A stretch of 64,000 nucleotides of DNA from Thermogemmatispora aurantia (lineage in GTDB: Bacteria > Chloroflexota > Ktedonobacteria > Ktedonobacterales > Ktedonobacteraceae), in NCBI RefSeq assembly GCF_008974285.1, contig NZ_BKZV01000006.1, positions 62,001-126,000 on the forward strand, in the 5' to 3' direction. Position numbers and translations under genes: made by a program. Shown here one piece after another: positions 27,145 through 36,771 of the stretch (positions within the stretch are counted from its first letter, which is position 1; every line of letters starts with the position of its first letter). The notes under the pieces were generated by a model. It searched no databases. It was not told the DNA's origin and worked only from the letters and a program-made list of their open reading frames with translations.

Positions 27145-28491
27145 TCAGCTTGCCTGGCCGCTTTGGCGGGCGGTGCTGGCAGCGGAGACCGGGGCGGCGC
27201 TGGCCAGGCCGACACTGAGCAGGTCCTGTAGCTCATTCCAGGCATAGGCCAGGGGGGCCTGACGATAGCCCGCCTCGCCGCGTCCCACCTGGATACTGAG
27301 GCTACCGATGGTAGCCTTCCAGGTGCGTCGCCCCGTCCGGCGCACAAGCTGCTTGTGGGCGGCATATTTGAGATAGTGACGGGCAAGCCGGCGCACGCTG
27401 CGGGCCTTGAGCAGACGCCGATCGACCTGCCTGCCGGCCCGCTTCAGCTGCAGCGCCTGGCGGTTGATGGCCGTGACCAGCTCATCCAGGGTGAAAGAAG
27501 CACGCCCCTCCTTGCTGCGCTGGACGAGGAAGCCGCTGGCGAGCTGGGTGCAGGTGAAGTGCGCGCTCAGCAGCCAGGCGCGGCGGATGCGCTCGTGCAG
27601 CTCGCGCTGTGGGAGCTGTGGGGCGCGCTCGATGCTCGGGGCCAGGCTCACAAAGACGCGCTTGCGGCGTCTTACGGTCATAAAATCATACATGATAGCA
27701 ATAGGCACCACGCGAGTTTCGGGCGGCCCCCCGCGCAAGAGGCGATGGGGAGCTGCGGTAATTGGACCAACGCGGCCATCAGGTGAGAGCTGACCTTCCG
27801 GCGCTCCCCAGAGCGAACCGCCACGGGCGAGCCAGGCTGAAAGAACGGTAAGCTGCTGCCTCAGTTCTTCCAGCACCCGGTTCTTGACGCGTAGATAGAC
27901 CTCTGGCTGGAAGATTTCGGCTCCGCTCAGGCGGCGCAGAATGGTTCGATAATGCCAGGAGAGGAGGCCCGATAAGGGTGCGGTGGCCAGGCGCTGTGCC
28001 TGCTCGCCAACGCTGTGCGCCCACTGCTGCAAGAAGGCCGGGCTGAGAATCTCGCCCGCCGGGCGATCTCCCTCGCCCTGAAGGGCATTGCGCAGCCAAA
28101 GCTCGATTGGGCGCAGGTGAATGTTTTCGATCGGACGCAGACCGATGAAGCGCAGCAGGCCCCCCAGCGACAACAGCCCCAGCAGACGCGAGAGCCAGCC
28201 CGGCTCTGGAACAATACGGCTGAGAAAGCGTGGCGCGAAGGCGTCGCTGCGGATGGCAAAGAGCACATCGTGGGTGATGGCCCGCCAGCTCCAGCGTGCC
28301 AGGATGGTGGGGACCTCGATCATCGGGTCGACGTCGCGTTTGTGGGCCATTGCAAAGTAGACAGGCCCATGTGCAGGTAGGTGCTCCAGGCCGTGAAATT
28401 CGATCTTGTGGAAGAGCCGGACACCTATCCAGAGGATGCCTGCGATCAAAACCCGGCTGCAGGCGGCAAGCACTGCTGCAAGATGTCTCAT
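27145..28491 (-). CDS. PlsC/LPLAT-type acyltransferase with long C-terminal extension
   Basis: 448 residues. An N-terminal membrane helix (LAAVLAACSRVLIAGILW) precedes the acyltransferase domain. HKRDVD is the H(x4)D catalytic motif, and APEGQLS is the acyl-acceptor binding block. The region after about 300 is basic and helical and is not part of standard PlsC; it may bind membrane or protein. The frame also opens six residues earlier, but AAGGAG is correctly spaced for ATG 28491. It should acylate glycerol-phosphate-type lipids at the inner membrane face. It is convergent with the acyl-CoA dehydrogenase gene and upstream of nothing on its own strand here. Confidence 0.8.
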   Translation of the reverse strand: MRHLAAVLAACSRVLIAGILWIGVRLFHKIEFHGLEHLPAHGPVYFAMAHKRDVDPMIEVPTILARWSWRAITHDVLFAIRSDAFAPRFLSRIVPEPGWLSRLLGLLSLGGLLRFIGLRPIENIHLRPIELWLRNALQGEGDRPAGEILSPAFLQQWAHSVGEQAQRLATAPLSGLLSWHYRTILRRLSGAEIFQPEVYLRVKNRVLEELRQQLTVLSAWLARGGSLWGAPEGQLSPDGRVGPITAAPHRLLRGGPPETRVVPIAIMYDFMTVRRRKRVFVSLAPSIERAPQLPQRELHERIRRAWLLSAHFTCTQLASGFLVQRSKEGRASFTLDELVTAINRQALQLKRAGRQVDRRLLKARSVRRLARHYLKYAAHKQLVRRTGRRTWKATIGSLSIQVGRGEAGYRQAPLAYAWNELQDLLSVGLASAAPVSAASTARQSGQAS

Positions 28492-28850
28492 GATGACTCC
28501 TTGCTTCACCAGCTAGCTGGCGGAGTTGGTTGATGTCGCAGGATGGGCTATTTGGCTGTGAGTGTGCTGTGGTGGTTAACTGCAAGGCGCCGGGCCGGGT
28601 GCCTGCAGAGATCAGGCATTTGCGCGCTTTCAAGCGCTTCTTCTTTCAGGATAGCCGATGTAGACGAACAGCGTCAACCTTGGCCAGAGATGCGCTGCTG
28701 CTTATGAGGCAGCGCAGGGCCATACCAAAGGCTGCAGGCCCCCTGTGGAAACGACCTCACCAACAGTGGAGTGGGGATGATCAGGGCCTGCCAGGGCAGG
28801 TATCACCAGGAGCTGAGGCCGCTGGCGCCTGCCCGTGGCGCTGGTATCTA
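28492..28850. other. Gap between acyltransferase and SDR genes
   Basis: Open frames here are the reverse-strand reading of neighbouring genes. No promoter, hairpin or gene was seen. Confidence 0.5.
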
Positions 28851-29648
28851 TCAGGACATGACGCCGCCGCCGTCAATGTTGATGGCCTGTCCGTTGATGC
28901 CCTTGCTGCTATCCAGGGCCAGAAAGACGGCAATGGCGGCCACTTCCTCTGGCTCGATGAGACGGTTCTGAGGGCTGCTGCGCGCCAGGCTCTGGCGAGC
29001 CTGCTCTTCGCTCATGCCCGTATGGGCCATGATGTTGCTGACACTGGCATCGGTCATGGGCGTGTTGACATAGCTGGGGCAGATGGCGTTGACCGTGATG
29101 TTGTAGGGCAGCAGCTCGACGGCGAGGGCGCGAGTCAGGCCAAGGACGCCGTGTTTGGAGGCCGTGTAAGCGGCAATGTAGCGCCCGCCAACACGTGAGG
29201 CGATGGAGGCGATGTTAATAATGCGCCCGTAACGCTGCTCGACGAGCGTGGGCACAAAGGCTTTGCAGACGTAGTAGACCCCGGTCAGATTCACCGCGAG
29301 CAAGCGATGCCAGAGTTCATCGGGGTGGTTGAGGAATTTGTGACTGCCAGCAATGCCAGCGTTGTTCACCAGGATATGGACGCCGCCCAGACCTGTGCGC
29401 AGCTCGTTGGCCATACGCTCGACCTGGGCCGGGTCGGTCACGTCGCAGGTCGTAAAGACGCAGCGCCGACCTTGGGCCTCAATCTGGGTTGCGAGCTGCT
29501 CAAGCTCGCTGCTGCTGCGCGCGCAGATGCCCACATCGGCCCCGGCCTCGGCCAGGGCCAGGGCGATGGCGCGCCCGATGCCTTTGCTGGCTCCTGTGAC
29601 AATGGCTCGCTTGCCGGCCAGTGGAAGGTGCTGCAGTAACTCAGTCAT
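28851..29648 (-). CDS. Short-chain dehydrogenase/reductase (SDR)
   Basis: 265 residues. The classical SDR set is complete: TGASKGIG (18-25) for the dinucleotide, NNAG (95-98), Ser148, Tyr161 and Lys165 in YTASK. The C-terminal part has PLEEVA-like EPEEVAAIAVFLALDSS and INGQAINIDGG, the 3-oxoacyl-ACP reductase/3-hydroxybutyrate dehydrogenase branch. It likely reduces or oxidises a hydroxyl group with NAD(P)H. The frame opens earlier, but ATG 29648 gives the family-standard length. Its position among lipid genes suggests a 3-hydroxyacyl or related substrate; this is inference. Confidence 0.88.
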   Translation of the reverse strand: MTELLQHLPLAGKRAIVTGASKGIGRAIALALAEAGADVGICARSSSELEQLATQIEAQGRRCVFTTCDVTDPAQVERMANELRTGLGGVHILVNNAGIAGSHKFLNHPDELWHRLLAVNLTGVYYVCKAFVPTLVEQRYGRIINIASIASRVGGRYIAAYTASKHGVLGLTRALAVELLPYNITVNAICPSYVNTPMTDASVSNIMAHTGMSEEQARQSLARSSPQNRLIEPEEVAAIAVFLALDSSKGINGQAINIDGGGVMS

Positions 29649-30141
29649 CGTTGGCTGATCCTCTCCTGTCCAATAAGTAGTCGCTATGACATGCCTCGCT
29701 GAGGCAGGCACGCTGGACTGACTGGCTAGAGCTGGCTCGGCTCGTTGAGTATGCCCCGCTGGCTCGTCAGAGTGGGGGAAACCGAACCGAGCGAAAGTGT
29801 GGGGAGCCGCCTGCGCTGCGCGTCGTGCATGCTGGCTGTATGAGCTTGAGGAGAGAAGGCCCTGTCAGCCAGTTCCTCCTCTGAGGCGGCGCTCGCGGTT
29901 GCTCCTCTTGCAGTATGCCACAGGGAGCGCTGCTTTTCCAGTTGGCGCCTGGCTCTGTTGGAACACCGTACCGCCTGGTGGATCATTCGCCGATGTTCTA
30001 TACTAGCCAGAGAGAAAGCGAGAGTTGAAAGCTGCTGCCTCTCTCTGCCCTTCATGCATGCATGCATGCATGAGGGTATCCTATACAGCTCACAGACTCT
30101 CGACTCACTCAGGCTTCGCTGCGAGAGAGGAGGACGGTAAG
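29649..30141. other. Gap between divergent SDR and TPP-enzyme genes
   Basis: This holds a CATG repeat (30053-30072) and a TATACT at 29999-30004 without a clear -35. No gene of its own was seen. Confidence 0.45.
30053..30072. repeat. Five tandem CATG units
   Basis: The tetranucleotide CATG is repeated five times. It is self-complementary and lies about 70 bases before the TPP-enzyme alpha gene, in its probable leader. Such tracts can change length by slippage. Confidence 0.7.
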
Positions 30142-30663
30142 ATGCCAGTCTCTTTGGAGGGGGCGCGCCGCATTTACGAGGCCCTCAAGGCCTGTGATAT
30201 CAAGCTGGTCTCGGCTTTGCCTGAGACCTGGCTTGTTCCCTTGCTGCGTCTGGTAGAAGCGGATCAGGAGATGCGCCTTGTCCAGGTGGCCAGAGAGGAG
30301 GAGTCGATCGGCATTGCGGCAGGGGCCTACTTTGCTGGCCTGCCTTCAATCCATGTGATGCAGAACCACGGCTTCCTGGCGGCCATTAATCCGCTGGTCT
30401 CGCTGGCCATGCTGTATAAAATCCCTGTGCTGCTGTTAATCAGCTATCGTGGCTCCTGGGGCGAAAGGGACCCCTGGCAGACGCAGGGAGGGCTGCTCAC
30501 AGAGCCAGTGCTGCGAGCGTTGACGATCCCCTACTACTGCCTGCGCCGAGAGGATGATCTGACCCGGCGCCTCAAGGAGGCTCAGGCGCTGGCTCTCTCG
30601 GCCCTGCATCCGGTGGCAGTCCTGTTGACGCGTGAAGTGCTCTGGGAGGATGAGGAGCCGTAG
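30142..30663 (+). CDS. TPP-dependent decarboxylase alpha subunit (sulfopyruvate/phosphonopyruvate decarboxylase type)
   Basis: 173 residues matching the N-terminal (Pyr) domain of TPP decarboxylases. The activating Glu is in REEESIGIAAGAYFAG; HVMQNHGFLAAINPL and the SYRGSWGERDPW segment are typical of ComD and phosphonopyruvate decarboxylase. The next gene supplies the PP domain, so the enzyme is split as in sulfopyruvate decarboxylase. No ComA, ComB, ComC or PEP mutase gene is near, so the acid substrate is unproven. ATG 30142 follows GAGGAC; upstream starts would include the CATG repeat. Confidence 0.82.
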   Translation: MPVSLEGARRIYEALKACDIKLVSALPETWLVPLLRLVEADQEMRLVQVAREEESIGIAAGAYFAGLPSIHVMQNHGFLAAINPLVSLAMLYKIPVLLLISYRGSWGERDPWQTQGGLLTEPVLRALTIPYYCLRREDDLTRRLKEAQALALSALHPVAVLLTREVLWEDEEP

Positions 30664-30728
30664 CCAGTGGTCTTCCCGTGTGTGGATACTTTTCAAGTCA
30701 GATGACGAGCGGAAGGGGAGCAAACAAC

Positions 30729-31304
30729 ATGTTGCGTGTGGACGCCCTGCGGGAGATTTATCCCGAGCTAGAGCAGCATATTGTGGTCACGATTATGGGG
30801 GCGGTCGCCGCCGAGCTGTATGCTCTTGGCCATCGACCCAACTTTTTCTATATGGAGCATTCAATGGGGTTGGCCTCGTCCTTGGGTCTGGGCCTGGCCC
30901 TTGCCCTGCCGGGGCGGCAGGTGGTCGTTCTCGATGGCGATGGCTCGCTGCTGATGAATCTTGGCACCCTCACGACGCTGGCTCGCTACCGGCCCCCGAA
31001 TTTGCTCCATATTGTCTTTGACAATAGCAGCCTGGTCTCGGTAGGGGGCTTCCCCACGGCGACCGCCAGCGGTACCAATCTGGCGGAGATGGCTCGGGCG
31101 GCTGGCGTGCCGCGCGTGCTGGAGGCAGAGACACCTGCCCAGTTCCGCACGGCGGTGACACAGGCCCTGGCTCGCCCGGTGATGACAACCCTGGTGGCCA
31201 GAGTGGAGGCGAGCGGTCCGGCCTCGTATCGACTCGATCTGGATTTATTAGAAAACCGTTTTCAGTTCAAACGCTATCTCGACTCGCTGCGCTCTTCCTC
31301 TTGA
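30729..31304 (+). CDS. TPP-dependent decarboxylase beta subunit
   Basis: 191 residues, the TPP-pyrophosphate-binding half. The motif begins at LDGDGSLLMN and ends with HIVFDNSS, as in the GDG...N cofactor signature that holds Mg and pyrophosphate. It is 65 bases downstream of the alpha gene. AAGGGGAG lies before ATG 30729; the frame opens 17 residues earlier without a better site. Together with the alpha subunit it should form an alpha/beta decarboxylase acting on a 2-oxo acid. A large inverted repeat follows as terminator. Confidence 0.85.
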   Translation: MLRVDALREIYPELEQHIVVTIMGAVAAELYALGHRPNFFYMEHSMGLASSLGLGLALALPGRQVVVLDGDGSLLMNLGTLTTLARYRPPNLLHIVFDNSSLVSVGGFPTATASGTNLAEMARAAGVPRVLEAETPAQFRTAVTQALARPVMTTLVARVEASGPASYRLDLDLLENRFQFKRYLDSLRSSS

Positions 31305-31447
31305 TTGACCGATCGCAGACACTCAGGGTTCCAGGCCATGCTCTTCTCTTTCTTTCTTTGGACGATGAGGGAACTAAGCCTGTCATTGCACGCCTCGGCT
31401 GTCTGCCTCATCAGCCACTTCCCATGAAAATTGAATAGCCTAAAAAG

Positions 31448-31503
31448 GGGCGCGCCCACACGCAATCAGTAAGGCTACTGAGCAGCCAGGAGTGGGCGCG
31501 CCC
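31448..31503. terminator. Two-way terminator between TPP enzyme and CoxL-type genes
   Basis: GGGCGCGCCCAC (31448-31459) and GTGGGCGCGCCC (31492-31503) are perfect 12-base complements. Each arm also contains the palindrome GGGCGCGCCC. On the minus strand the stem is followed by CTTTTTA. Confidence 0.6.
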
Positions 31504-31543
31504 AGGTGTGCCCTTGGGCTGTGGTAGCGGGTCAGGGTTCGGC

Positions 31544-33898
31544 TCAGGTCGACGAGCGTGCCGTCTGCAGCGTGCGCCAGATCTTTTCTGGCGTTAGCGG
31601 CATGTCGATCTCCTTGATGCCGAGGGGAGCCAGAGCATCGAGGACAGCATTCACAATGGCCGGTGGGGCGCCGATGGTGCCCGATTCGCCGATGCCCTTG
31701 GCGCCGAGCGGATTATTCGGAGAAGGCGATTCCACAAAATCGCTGGTAAAGGGAGGGAGCATCGTCGCCAGGGGCAGCGCATAGTCCTGTAGAGTTCCGC
31801 TAATGAGCTGGCCATGCTCATCGTAGAGTACCTGCTCATAGAGAGCCTGGCCGATGCCCTGAGCCAGGCCGCCGTGGAGCTGGCCCTCAGCCAGTGTATG
31901 GTTGAGAATGCGGCCCGCATCGTCGACAGCCACGTAACTCAGCGGGTGCACCTCGCCGGTCTCGGTGTCGATCTCGACGACCGCCATATGGGCGCCGAAG
32001 GAGAAGGTGGGACCGGCAGCGAAGTCACGGCGGGCTGCCAGACCCGTGATCGGCTGACCGGTAAGCGGGTCGGGAGGTTCTGGCTCAAGCAGAGCGGGCT
32101 GTTCCTCGGCCAGGCGCGCCAGCTCTCCCAGGGTCAGAGAGCGCGTTGGCGCCCCCTGGACCATCACGCGTCCGTTCTGAAGCACTAGATCGGCGGGGGC
32201 GGCTTCCAGCGCGTGCGAGGCCAGGCGCAGGACCTTCTCGCGCACAGCCTGAGCAGCCAGGAGCACTACTGAGCCGCCCATCTGGGTCACGCGGCTGGCA
32301 AAGGTTCCGATGCTGAAGGCTGGTAGTCGGCTATCGTTGAGGTGCACCTCGACGTGTTCGGGTGCTATCTGCAGGACCTCGGAGGCGATCTGCGTGAAGG
32401 CGGTCACGTGGCCCTGGCCGGTGGAGGAGACGCCGCTTTCGACCACAACGGTGCCGTCGGGCCGAATGCGCACGGTGGCCGCCTCGCGTGGCTGGCCTCC
32501 TTCATCGCCAGAGATTTCGGTAAAGGTCGCCAGTCCAATACCGAGCAGGCGCGGATCACCAGAGGCGCGACGCTGGCGCTGCCGGGCCCGCCAGCCCTCA
32601 TAGTCGGCCAGCTCCAGCAGACGGTCAAAGGCAGCCTGATAGTTGCCGCTATCGTAGCGCTGGCCGGTGACGGTCTCGTAGGGGAAGGATTCGGGCGAGA
32701 TCATGTTGCGCCGTCGCACCTCGACGGGATCAAGGCCCAGCTCAGCAGCGATGCGATCGATGACGCGCTCGATGATATAGGTTGCTTCCGGGCGGCCAGC
32801 GCCGCGATAGGCCATCGTCGGAACCTTATTGGTGAAGACGCCGATCACTGTGCTCTCGACAGCCTCCACCTGATAGGCGCCGCAGACGAGGCGTGGAGTA
32901 CGGATCGGAACAAGGGCCGTGATACCGAGGAGAAAAGCGCCCAGGTCAGCAATGTTGCGCAGGCGCAGGGCCAGCAGCCGCCCATCATCTTGATAGGCTG
33001 CCTCCACGTAGTTGATCTGGCCTCGCCCGTGGGTCTGAGCTTGCAGATTCTCGCGCCGTGTTTCAATCCATTTCACCGGACGGCCCAGGCGGTGCGCGAG
33101 GGCTGCGCAAACCAGTTCTTCGCCGCCGAGGCGCGTTTTGGCACCGAAACCGCCGCCACTCATGGCGTTGTGCACATGAACATGGCGATGATCCAGACCC
33201 AGCGCTTCCGCCAGGACCTGGTGGGCCTGGTAAACCGCCTGCGAGGAGAGCCAGGCGCTCAGCTGGCCCGTCTCTGGATCGTAGTCAAAGAGACAGGCGC
33301 GGTTCTCTAGCGAGGAAGGGGCCAAACGCTGGTTTTCCAGGCGCAGACGGGTGACATGGCTGGCACGGGCAAAAGCCTCCTCAACGTTGCCGGCCTTCAG
33401 CGGCATCTCGAAGGCCACATTGCTGCCAAACTCTGGGTACAGTAATGGGGCATCGGCGGCCAGAGCGGCCTCGGGGTCGCTGACCGCCGGCAGCGGCTCG
33501 TAGTCGACCTCGACCAGGTCAAGGGCATCGGTGGCAACGGCCAGGCTCTCGGCGACGATGACCGCCACTGGCTCTCCAACGTAGCGTACCCTGTCCTTGG
33601 CCAGCGGCTGCTTCTCTGGACGCTTGACACCAGGCACTGGTACGGCAAAGATCGGCGGCAGCTCTGTCAGATCGGCGGCGCTGAAAGCCGCTACCACGCC
33701 CGGCAGGCTGCGCGCTTCGTCGAGGCGGATACCCTCGATGATGGCATGGGCATAAGGGCTGCGTACGAAAACTGCATGCAGTATGGGCGGGCGTCCGTTC
33801 AGCCTGATGTCATCCACAAAGCGTGCACGCCCGGTGATCAGGTCGTAGTCCTCTAGGCGGCGTCGGATTTCTGCCGGCTGCTTCATGGTCATGCTCAT
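31544..33898 (-). CDS. Molybdopterin-binding large subunit, xanthine dehydrogenase/CO dehydrogenase family
   Basis: 784 residues. Both aldehyde oxidase-type domains are present: the a/b hammerhead near the N-terminus (AVFVRSPYAHA, KDRVRYVGEPVAV) and the molybdopterin-binding part. The active-site loop is AYRGAGR (363-369), the form II type, not the AYRCSFR of true aerobic CO dehydrogenase. The catalytic Glu738 is in KGIGESGTIG. So it is a molybdenum hydroxylase of uncertain substrate, with CO oxidation unlikely. The medium (FAD) and small (2Fe-2S) subunits normally sit beside it; here the upstream neighbour is a kinase and downstream is the TPP decarboxylase, so it is an orphan in this window. 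GAAGGA precedes the ATG. Confidence 0.9.
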   Translation of the reverse strand: MSMTMKQPAEIRRRLEDYDLITGRARFVDDIRLNGRPPILHAVFVRSPYAHAIIEGIRLDEARSLPGVVAAFSAADLTELPPIFAVPVPGVKRPEKQPLAKDRVRYVGEPVAVIVAESLAVATDALDLVEVDYEPLPAVSDPEAALAADAPLLYPEFGSNVAFEMPLKAGNVEEAFARASHVTRLRLENQRLAPSSLENRACLFDYDPETGQLSAWLSSQAVYQAHQVLAEALGLDHRHVHVHNAMSGGGFGAKTRLGGEELVCAALAHRLGRPVKWIETRRENLQAQTHGRGQINYVEAAYQDDGRLLALRLRNIADLGAFLLGITALVPIRTPRLVCGAYQVEAVESTVIGVFTNKVPTMAYRGAGRPEATYIIERVIDRIAAELGLDPVEVRRRNMISPESFPYETVTGQRYDSGNYQAAFDRLLELADYEGWRARQRQRRASGDPRLLGIGLATFTEISGDEGGQPREAATVRIRPDGTVVVESGVSSTGQGHVTAFTQIASEVLQIAPEHVEVHLNDSRLPAFSIGTFASRVTQMGGSVVLLAAQAVREKVLRLASHALEAAPADLVLQNGRVMVQGAPTRSLTLGELARLAEEQPALLEPEPPDPLTGQPITGLAARRDFAAGPTFSFGAHMAVVEIDTETGEVHPLSYVAVDDAGRILNHTLAEGQLHGGLAQGIGQALYEQVLYDEHGQLISGTLQDYALPLATMLPPFTSDFVESPSPNNPLGAKGIGESGTIGAPPAIVNAVLDALAPLGIKEIDMPLTPEKIWRTLQTARSST

Positions 33899-34331
33899 GC
33901 AAATGATCCTTCTGCGTGATGTTTCTCTGACCAGAGGTGGAATCCATCCAGGGGCTGTAGTTTATTATAAGATATCAATCCGGTCTCTCCTTAGCAGCAA
34001 CCTGGCTGAGCGCTGTCCCTTCTCACTCGACTCTCCCGCTTGCTGTCTACCGCCGCCCGCTGAGAACAGGGTACTGCATCTTGAAACGTATGATATGATC
34101 GAACTGATCCACGGGAAGAACAGGAATCCTGACTAATCTTTCAGCCGTTGCCACGTGTCAGCATAAGGGGCGGCTCTTGTGGAGGTGCCACCACAGGGGG
34201 CCGAAAGGGAGGAGCAGCCTTTTGTCCTTCCAGCCTCCTACCTGCTGCACGGAGCAGAGGCATGAAATGCTCTTCATTATAGATGAAGTATTGAGAAAAG
34301 AAAGTAGAGTAAGAAAAGGAGCGTAGGAAGC
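33899..34331. other. Gap between divergent molybdoenzyme and FGGY kinase genes
   Basis: AT-rich in parts (33955-33985 and 34265-34320). A TATGATATGAT near 34088 is promoter-like but has no good -35. Open frames on both strands look incidental. Confidence 0.4.
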
Positions 34332-35858
34332 GTGAAAGGTACCAGATCGAGAGATACGCTGGCCGAGCCGACAGTGCTGGCCATCGATGTGGGGACCTCT
34401 TCGGTGCGAGCCATGCTTGTTGATGCGCGGGGCGAAGCGGTACCGGGAACACTGACGCAGTATCGTTATCAGCTCAGCACTTCAGCCGAAGGGGAAGCCA
34501 CGATCGATGGCGATAGGCTTGTTGAGCTGGTTGCCAGGACGATCGATGGGGTACTGGAGGCTGCTGGAGTAATTGCCCAGACCATTGCCGCAGTGGCGAC
34601 CGACACCTTCTGGCACAGCCTGATCGCTGTTGATGCCCAGGGGCAGCCTTTGCTGCCGCTCATCACCTGGGAAGACACGCGCGCGCATGCGGCGGCGGCT
34701 GAGTTGCGCGCTCTGCTGGACGAGCGAGCTATTCACCGTCGCACGGGGGCTCCGCTGCAAAACAGCTACTGGCCGGCCCGGCTGCGCTGGCTGGCGCGGA
34801 CGCGTCCTGCGCTCCTGCAGGAAAGTGCCCAGTGGCTTTCCTTTGGCGAGTTTCTCCATCGGCGCTTGTTAGGACACTCGGTCTGCAGCCTCTCGATGGC
34901 CTCGGGGACGGGTCTGCTGAATCTGCGGAGCCTCAGCTGGGATGAGGACCTGCTGCAGGCTCTGGCGGTTCGTCGCGAGCAGTTTCCGGCGCTCGGTGAT
35001 CTGCGCAACGCCTTGCAAGGACTGCGCCCTCTCTATGCTCAGCGCTGGCCGCTGCTGAAAGATGTGCTCTGGTTCCCCGCTGTTGGTGATGGGGCGGCGG
35101 CAAACGTCGGTTCGGGCTGTGTGGTGAGTGCGCGCTATGCCCTGACCATTGGCACCTCCAGCGCGCTGCGGGTGACTGTACCGGCGGACAGCGTTGAGCC
35201 GCCGCCTGGTCTCTGGCTCTATTTACTGGATGCGCGCCGGGCCTTGCTAGGGGGGGCGTTGAGTGAGGGTGGCAACCTGTTATCCTGGCTGGCGGAGGTG
35301 CTGCGTCTCCCTCCTCTAGACGAAGTGGAGCCGCTGGTCTCGGCTGTGCCGCCTGATAGTCACGGTCTGACCATCTTGCCGTTTCTGGCAGGTGAGCGCA
35401 GTCCTGGCTGGCATGCCAATGCTCGCATGACCATCTCGGGCCTGCATCCGAAGCTGCGCCCGGTGGATCTTCTGCGGGCGGCGATGGAGGCCCTGGCTTA
35501 CCGCCTGGCCGTTGTCTACGAGCGCCTCAATACTCAGCCGCAGCTGCGCGAGGGAGGAACGCAAATCGTTGGCAGTGGGGGCGCGCTCTTGCGCTCGCCG
35601 ACGCTACAGCAGATCATTGCTGATGTCCTGGGTGAGCCTCTCTATCCCTTGCGCGTTCGTGAGGCTGCCGTGCGTGGGGTCGCTCTGCTGGCGCTAGAAG
35701 CGCTGGGACTCGTTCCCGACGTGGCTCAGATCCCTCCGCCTCTGGCGGCCCCTGTGGGGCCTGATCGCGCACGCGGCGAGCGCTATCGCCAGGCCCTTGC
35801 ACGCCAGCAGCAGCTCTACAATCTCCTGCTGGCCGGCGATGGCCAGACCTCACCCTGA
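34332..35858 (+). CDS. FGGY-family carbohydrate kinase, gluconokinase-like
   Basis: 508 residues. An ATPase fold begins AIDVGTSSVRAML (phosphate 1). WEDTRAHAAA carries the W-x-D-x-R catalytic core. The second domain has VGDGAAANVGSG, as in gluconokinases, and the C-terminal FGGY signature reads VGSGGALLRSPTLQQIIADV. It should phosphorylate a sugar or sugar acid such as gluconate with ATP. GTG 34332 follows AGGAAG and is the only start at family length. No 6-phosphogluconate gene is near. A DUF488 gene starts 39 bases after the stop. Confidence 0.85.
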   Translation: MKGTRSRDTLAEPTVLAIDVGTSSVRAMLVDARGEAVPGTLTQYRYQLSTSAEGEATIDGDRLVELVARTIDGVLEAAGVIAQTIAAVATDTFWHSLIAVDAQGQPLLPLITWEDTRAHAAAAELRALLDERAIHRRTGAPLQNSYWPARLRWLARTRPALLQESAQWLSFGEFLHRRLLGHSVCSLSMASGTGLLNLRSLSWDEDLLQALAVRREQFPALGDLRNALQGLRPLYAQRWPLLKDVLWFPAVGDGAAANVGSGCVVSARYALTIGTSSALRVTVPADSVEPPPGLWLYLLDARRALLGGALSEGGNLLSWLAEVLRLPPLDEVEPLVSAVPPDSHGLTILPFLAGERSPGWHANARMTISGLHPKLRPVDLLRAAMEALAYRLAVVYERLNTQPQLREGGTQIVGSGGALLRSPTLQQIIADVLGEPLYPLRVREAAVRGVALLALEALGLVPDVAQIPPPLAAPVGPDRARGERYRQALARQQQLYNLLLAGDGQTSP

Positions 35859-35897
35859 CGCCATCCTGAGCTGATGAACGGAAAGGAGTGCCCTGCC

Positions 35898-36272
35898 ATG
35901 TCTGGAGAGGCGCCACTGATTCGCCTCAAGCGCGTCTACGAGGAGGCGATGGAGAGTGATGGAACGCGGGTACTGGTCGAGCGGCTCTGGCCACGTGGTC
36001 TCTCTCGGGAGCGGGCGCGGATCGATCTCTGGCTCAAAGATGTGGCTCCCAGTGATGAGCTGCGCCGCTGGTTTGCCCATGATCCCCAGAAATTTCCCGA
36101 GTTTCGTCGGCGCTATGAACAGGAACTGCACGACCGGGAGACGGCACGTGCCGCGCTGGCCCATCTTCTGGAGCTGGCCCGGCGCGGGCCGCTGACCCTT
36201 GTCTACTCGGCACGGGATAGCGAGCATAACAATGCGGTGGTCCTGCGCGACCTCTTAGAGCGCGGCGAATAG
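35898..36272 (+). CDS. DUF488 family protein (YeaO-like)
   Basis: 124 residues. The opening IRLKRVYEEAMESDGTRVLV, then ERLWPRGLSRERARIDLWLKDVAPSDELRRWF and the ending LVYSARDSEHNNAVVLRDLL are the family hallmarks. DUF488 proteins are uncharacterised; some bind nucleotides or metals. AAAGGAG lies nine bases before ATG 35898, 39 bases after the kinase stop, so cotranscription is likely. Confidence 0.85.
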   Translation: MSGEAPLIRLKRVYEEAMESDGTRVLVERLWPRGLSRERARIDLWLKDVAPSDELRRWFAHDPQKFPEFRRRYEQELHDRETARAALAHLLELARRGPLTLVYSARDSEHNNAVVLRDLLERGE

Positions 36273-36771
36273 GCTCCGAGCTGAGTTCTGCTATAGGCGC
36301 ATTTCAACTGCTGGCTGACTGCAAATCCCTGGCCTGATCCGATGCAGGTGAGCAGTCAAGAGCACGGCAGTGCTGCAATTCACCAGGATGCGAGCGAGTG
36401 ATTGCAGACGCTTGGGCTGCGCTCCTTCTCCTCCTCTGCGGCCCGGCTGCCAGTATAAGACTTTTGTTTTGTGCACTTCCCCGGCTGGGTGGCGACTCAC
36501 GTCCAATAATAATGGATGCTCCTTTTCCTGCCGTGCTCTCTAACTCTAAAGGGAAGGTCTCTCTCGCTTCATACGCTGTGCCAGAGAGCCTGCTCCTTTG
36601 GAGCAGCGCGCGAGCGCGGTGGCCGTGTCCTTCTCAGAGAGAAGTAGTACTGTTATCCCTCTGACCAGTTAAATGTTGGATTCTGGAATTTCTCTCGGTA
36701 GACTCACGAGTGGCGCCAGAGAGAATGTGGTTGATGCACTGGTGAAGCAACAGCACGAAAGGGAGAAAATT
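36273..36771. other. Intergenic region before a small acidic gene
   Basis: No gene seen. Its 3' half is AT-richer; a TGCTCC-TTT-GGAGCA hairpin lies at 36591-36605. A TATAAG at about 36460 is the only promoter-like string and it has no clear -35. Confidence 0.4.
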
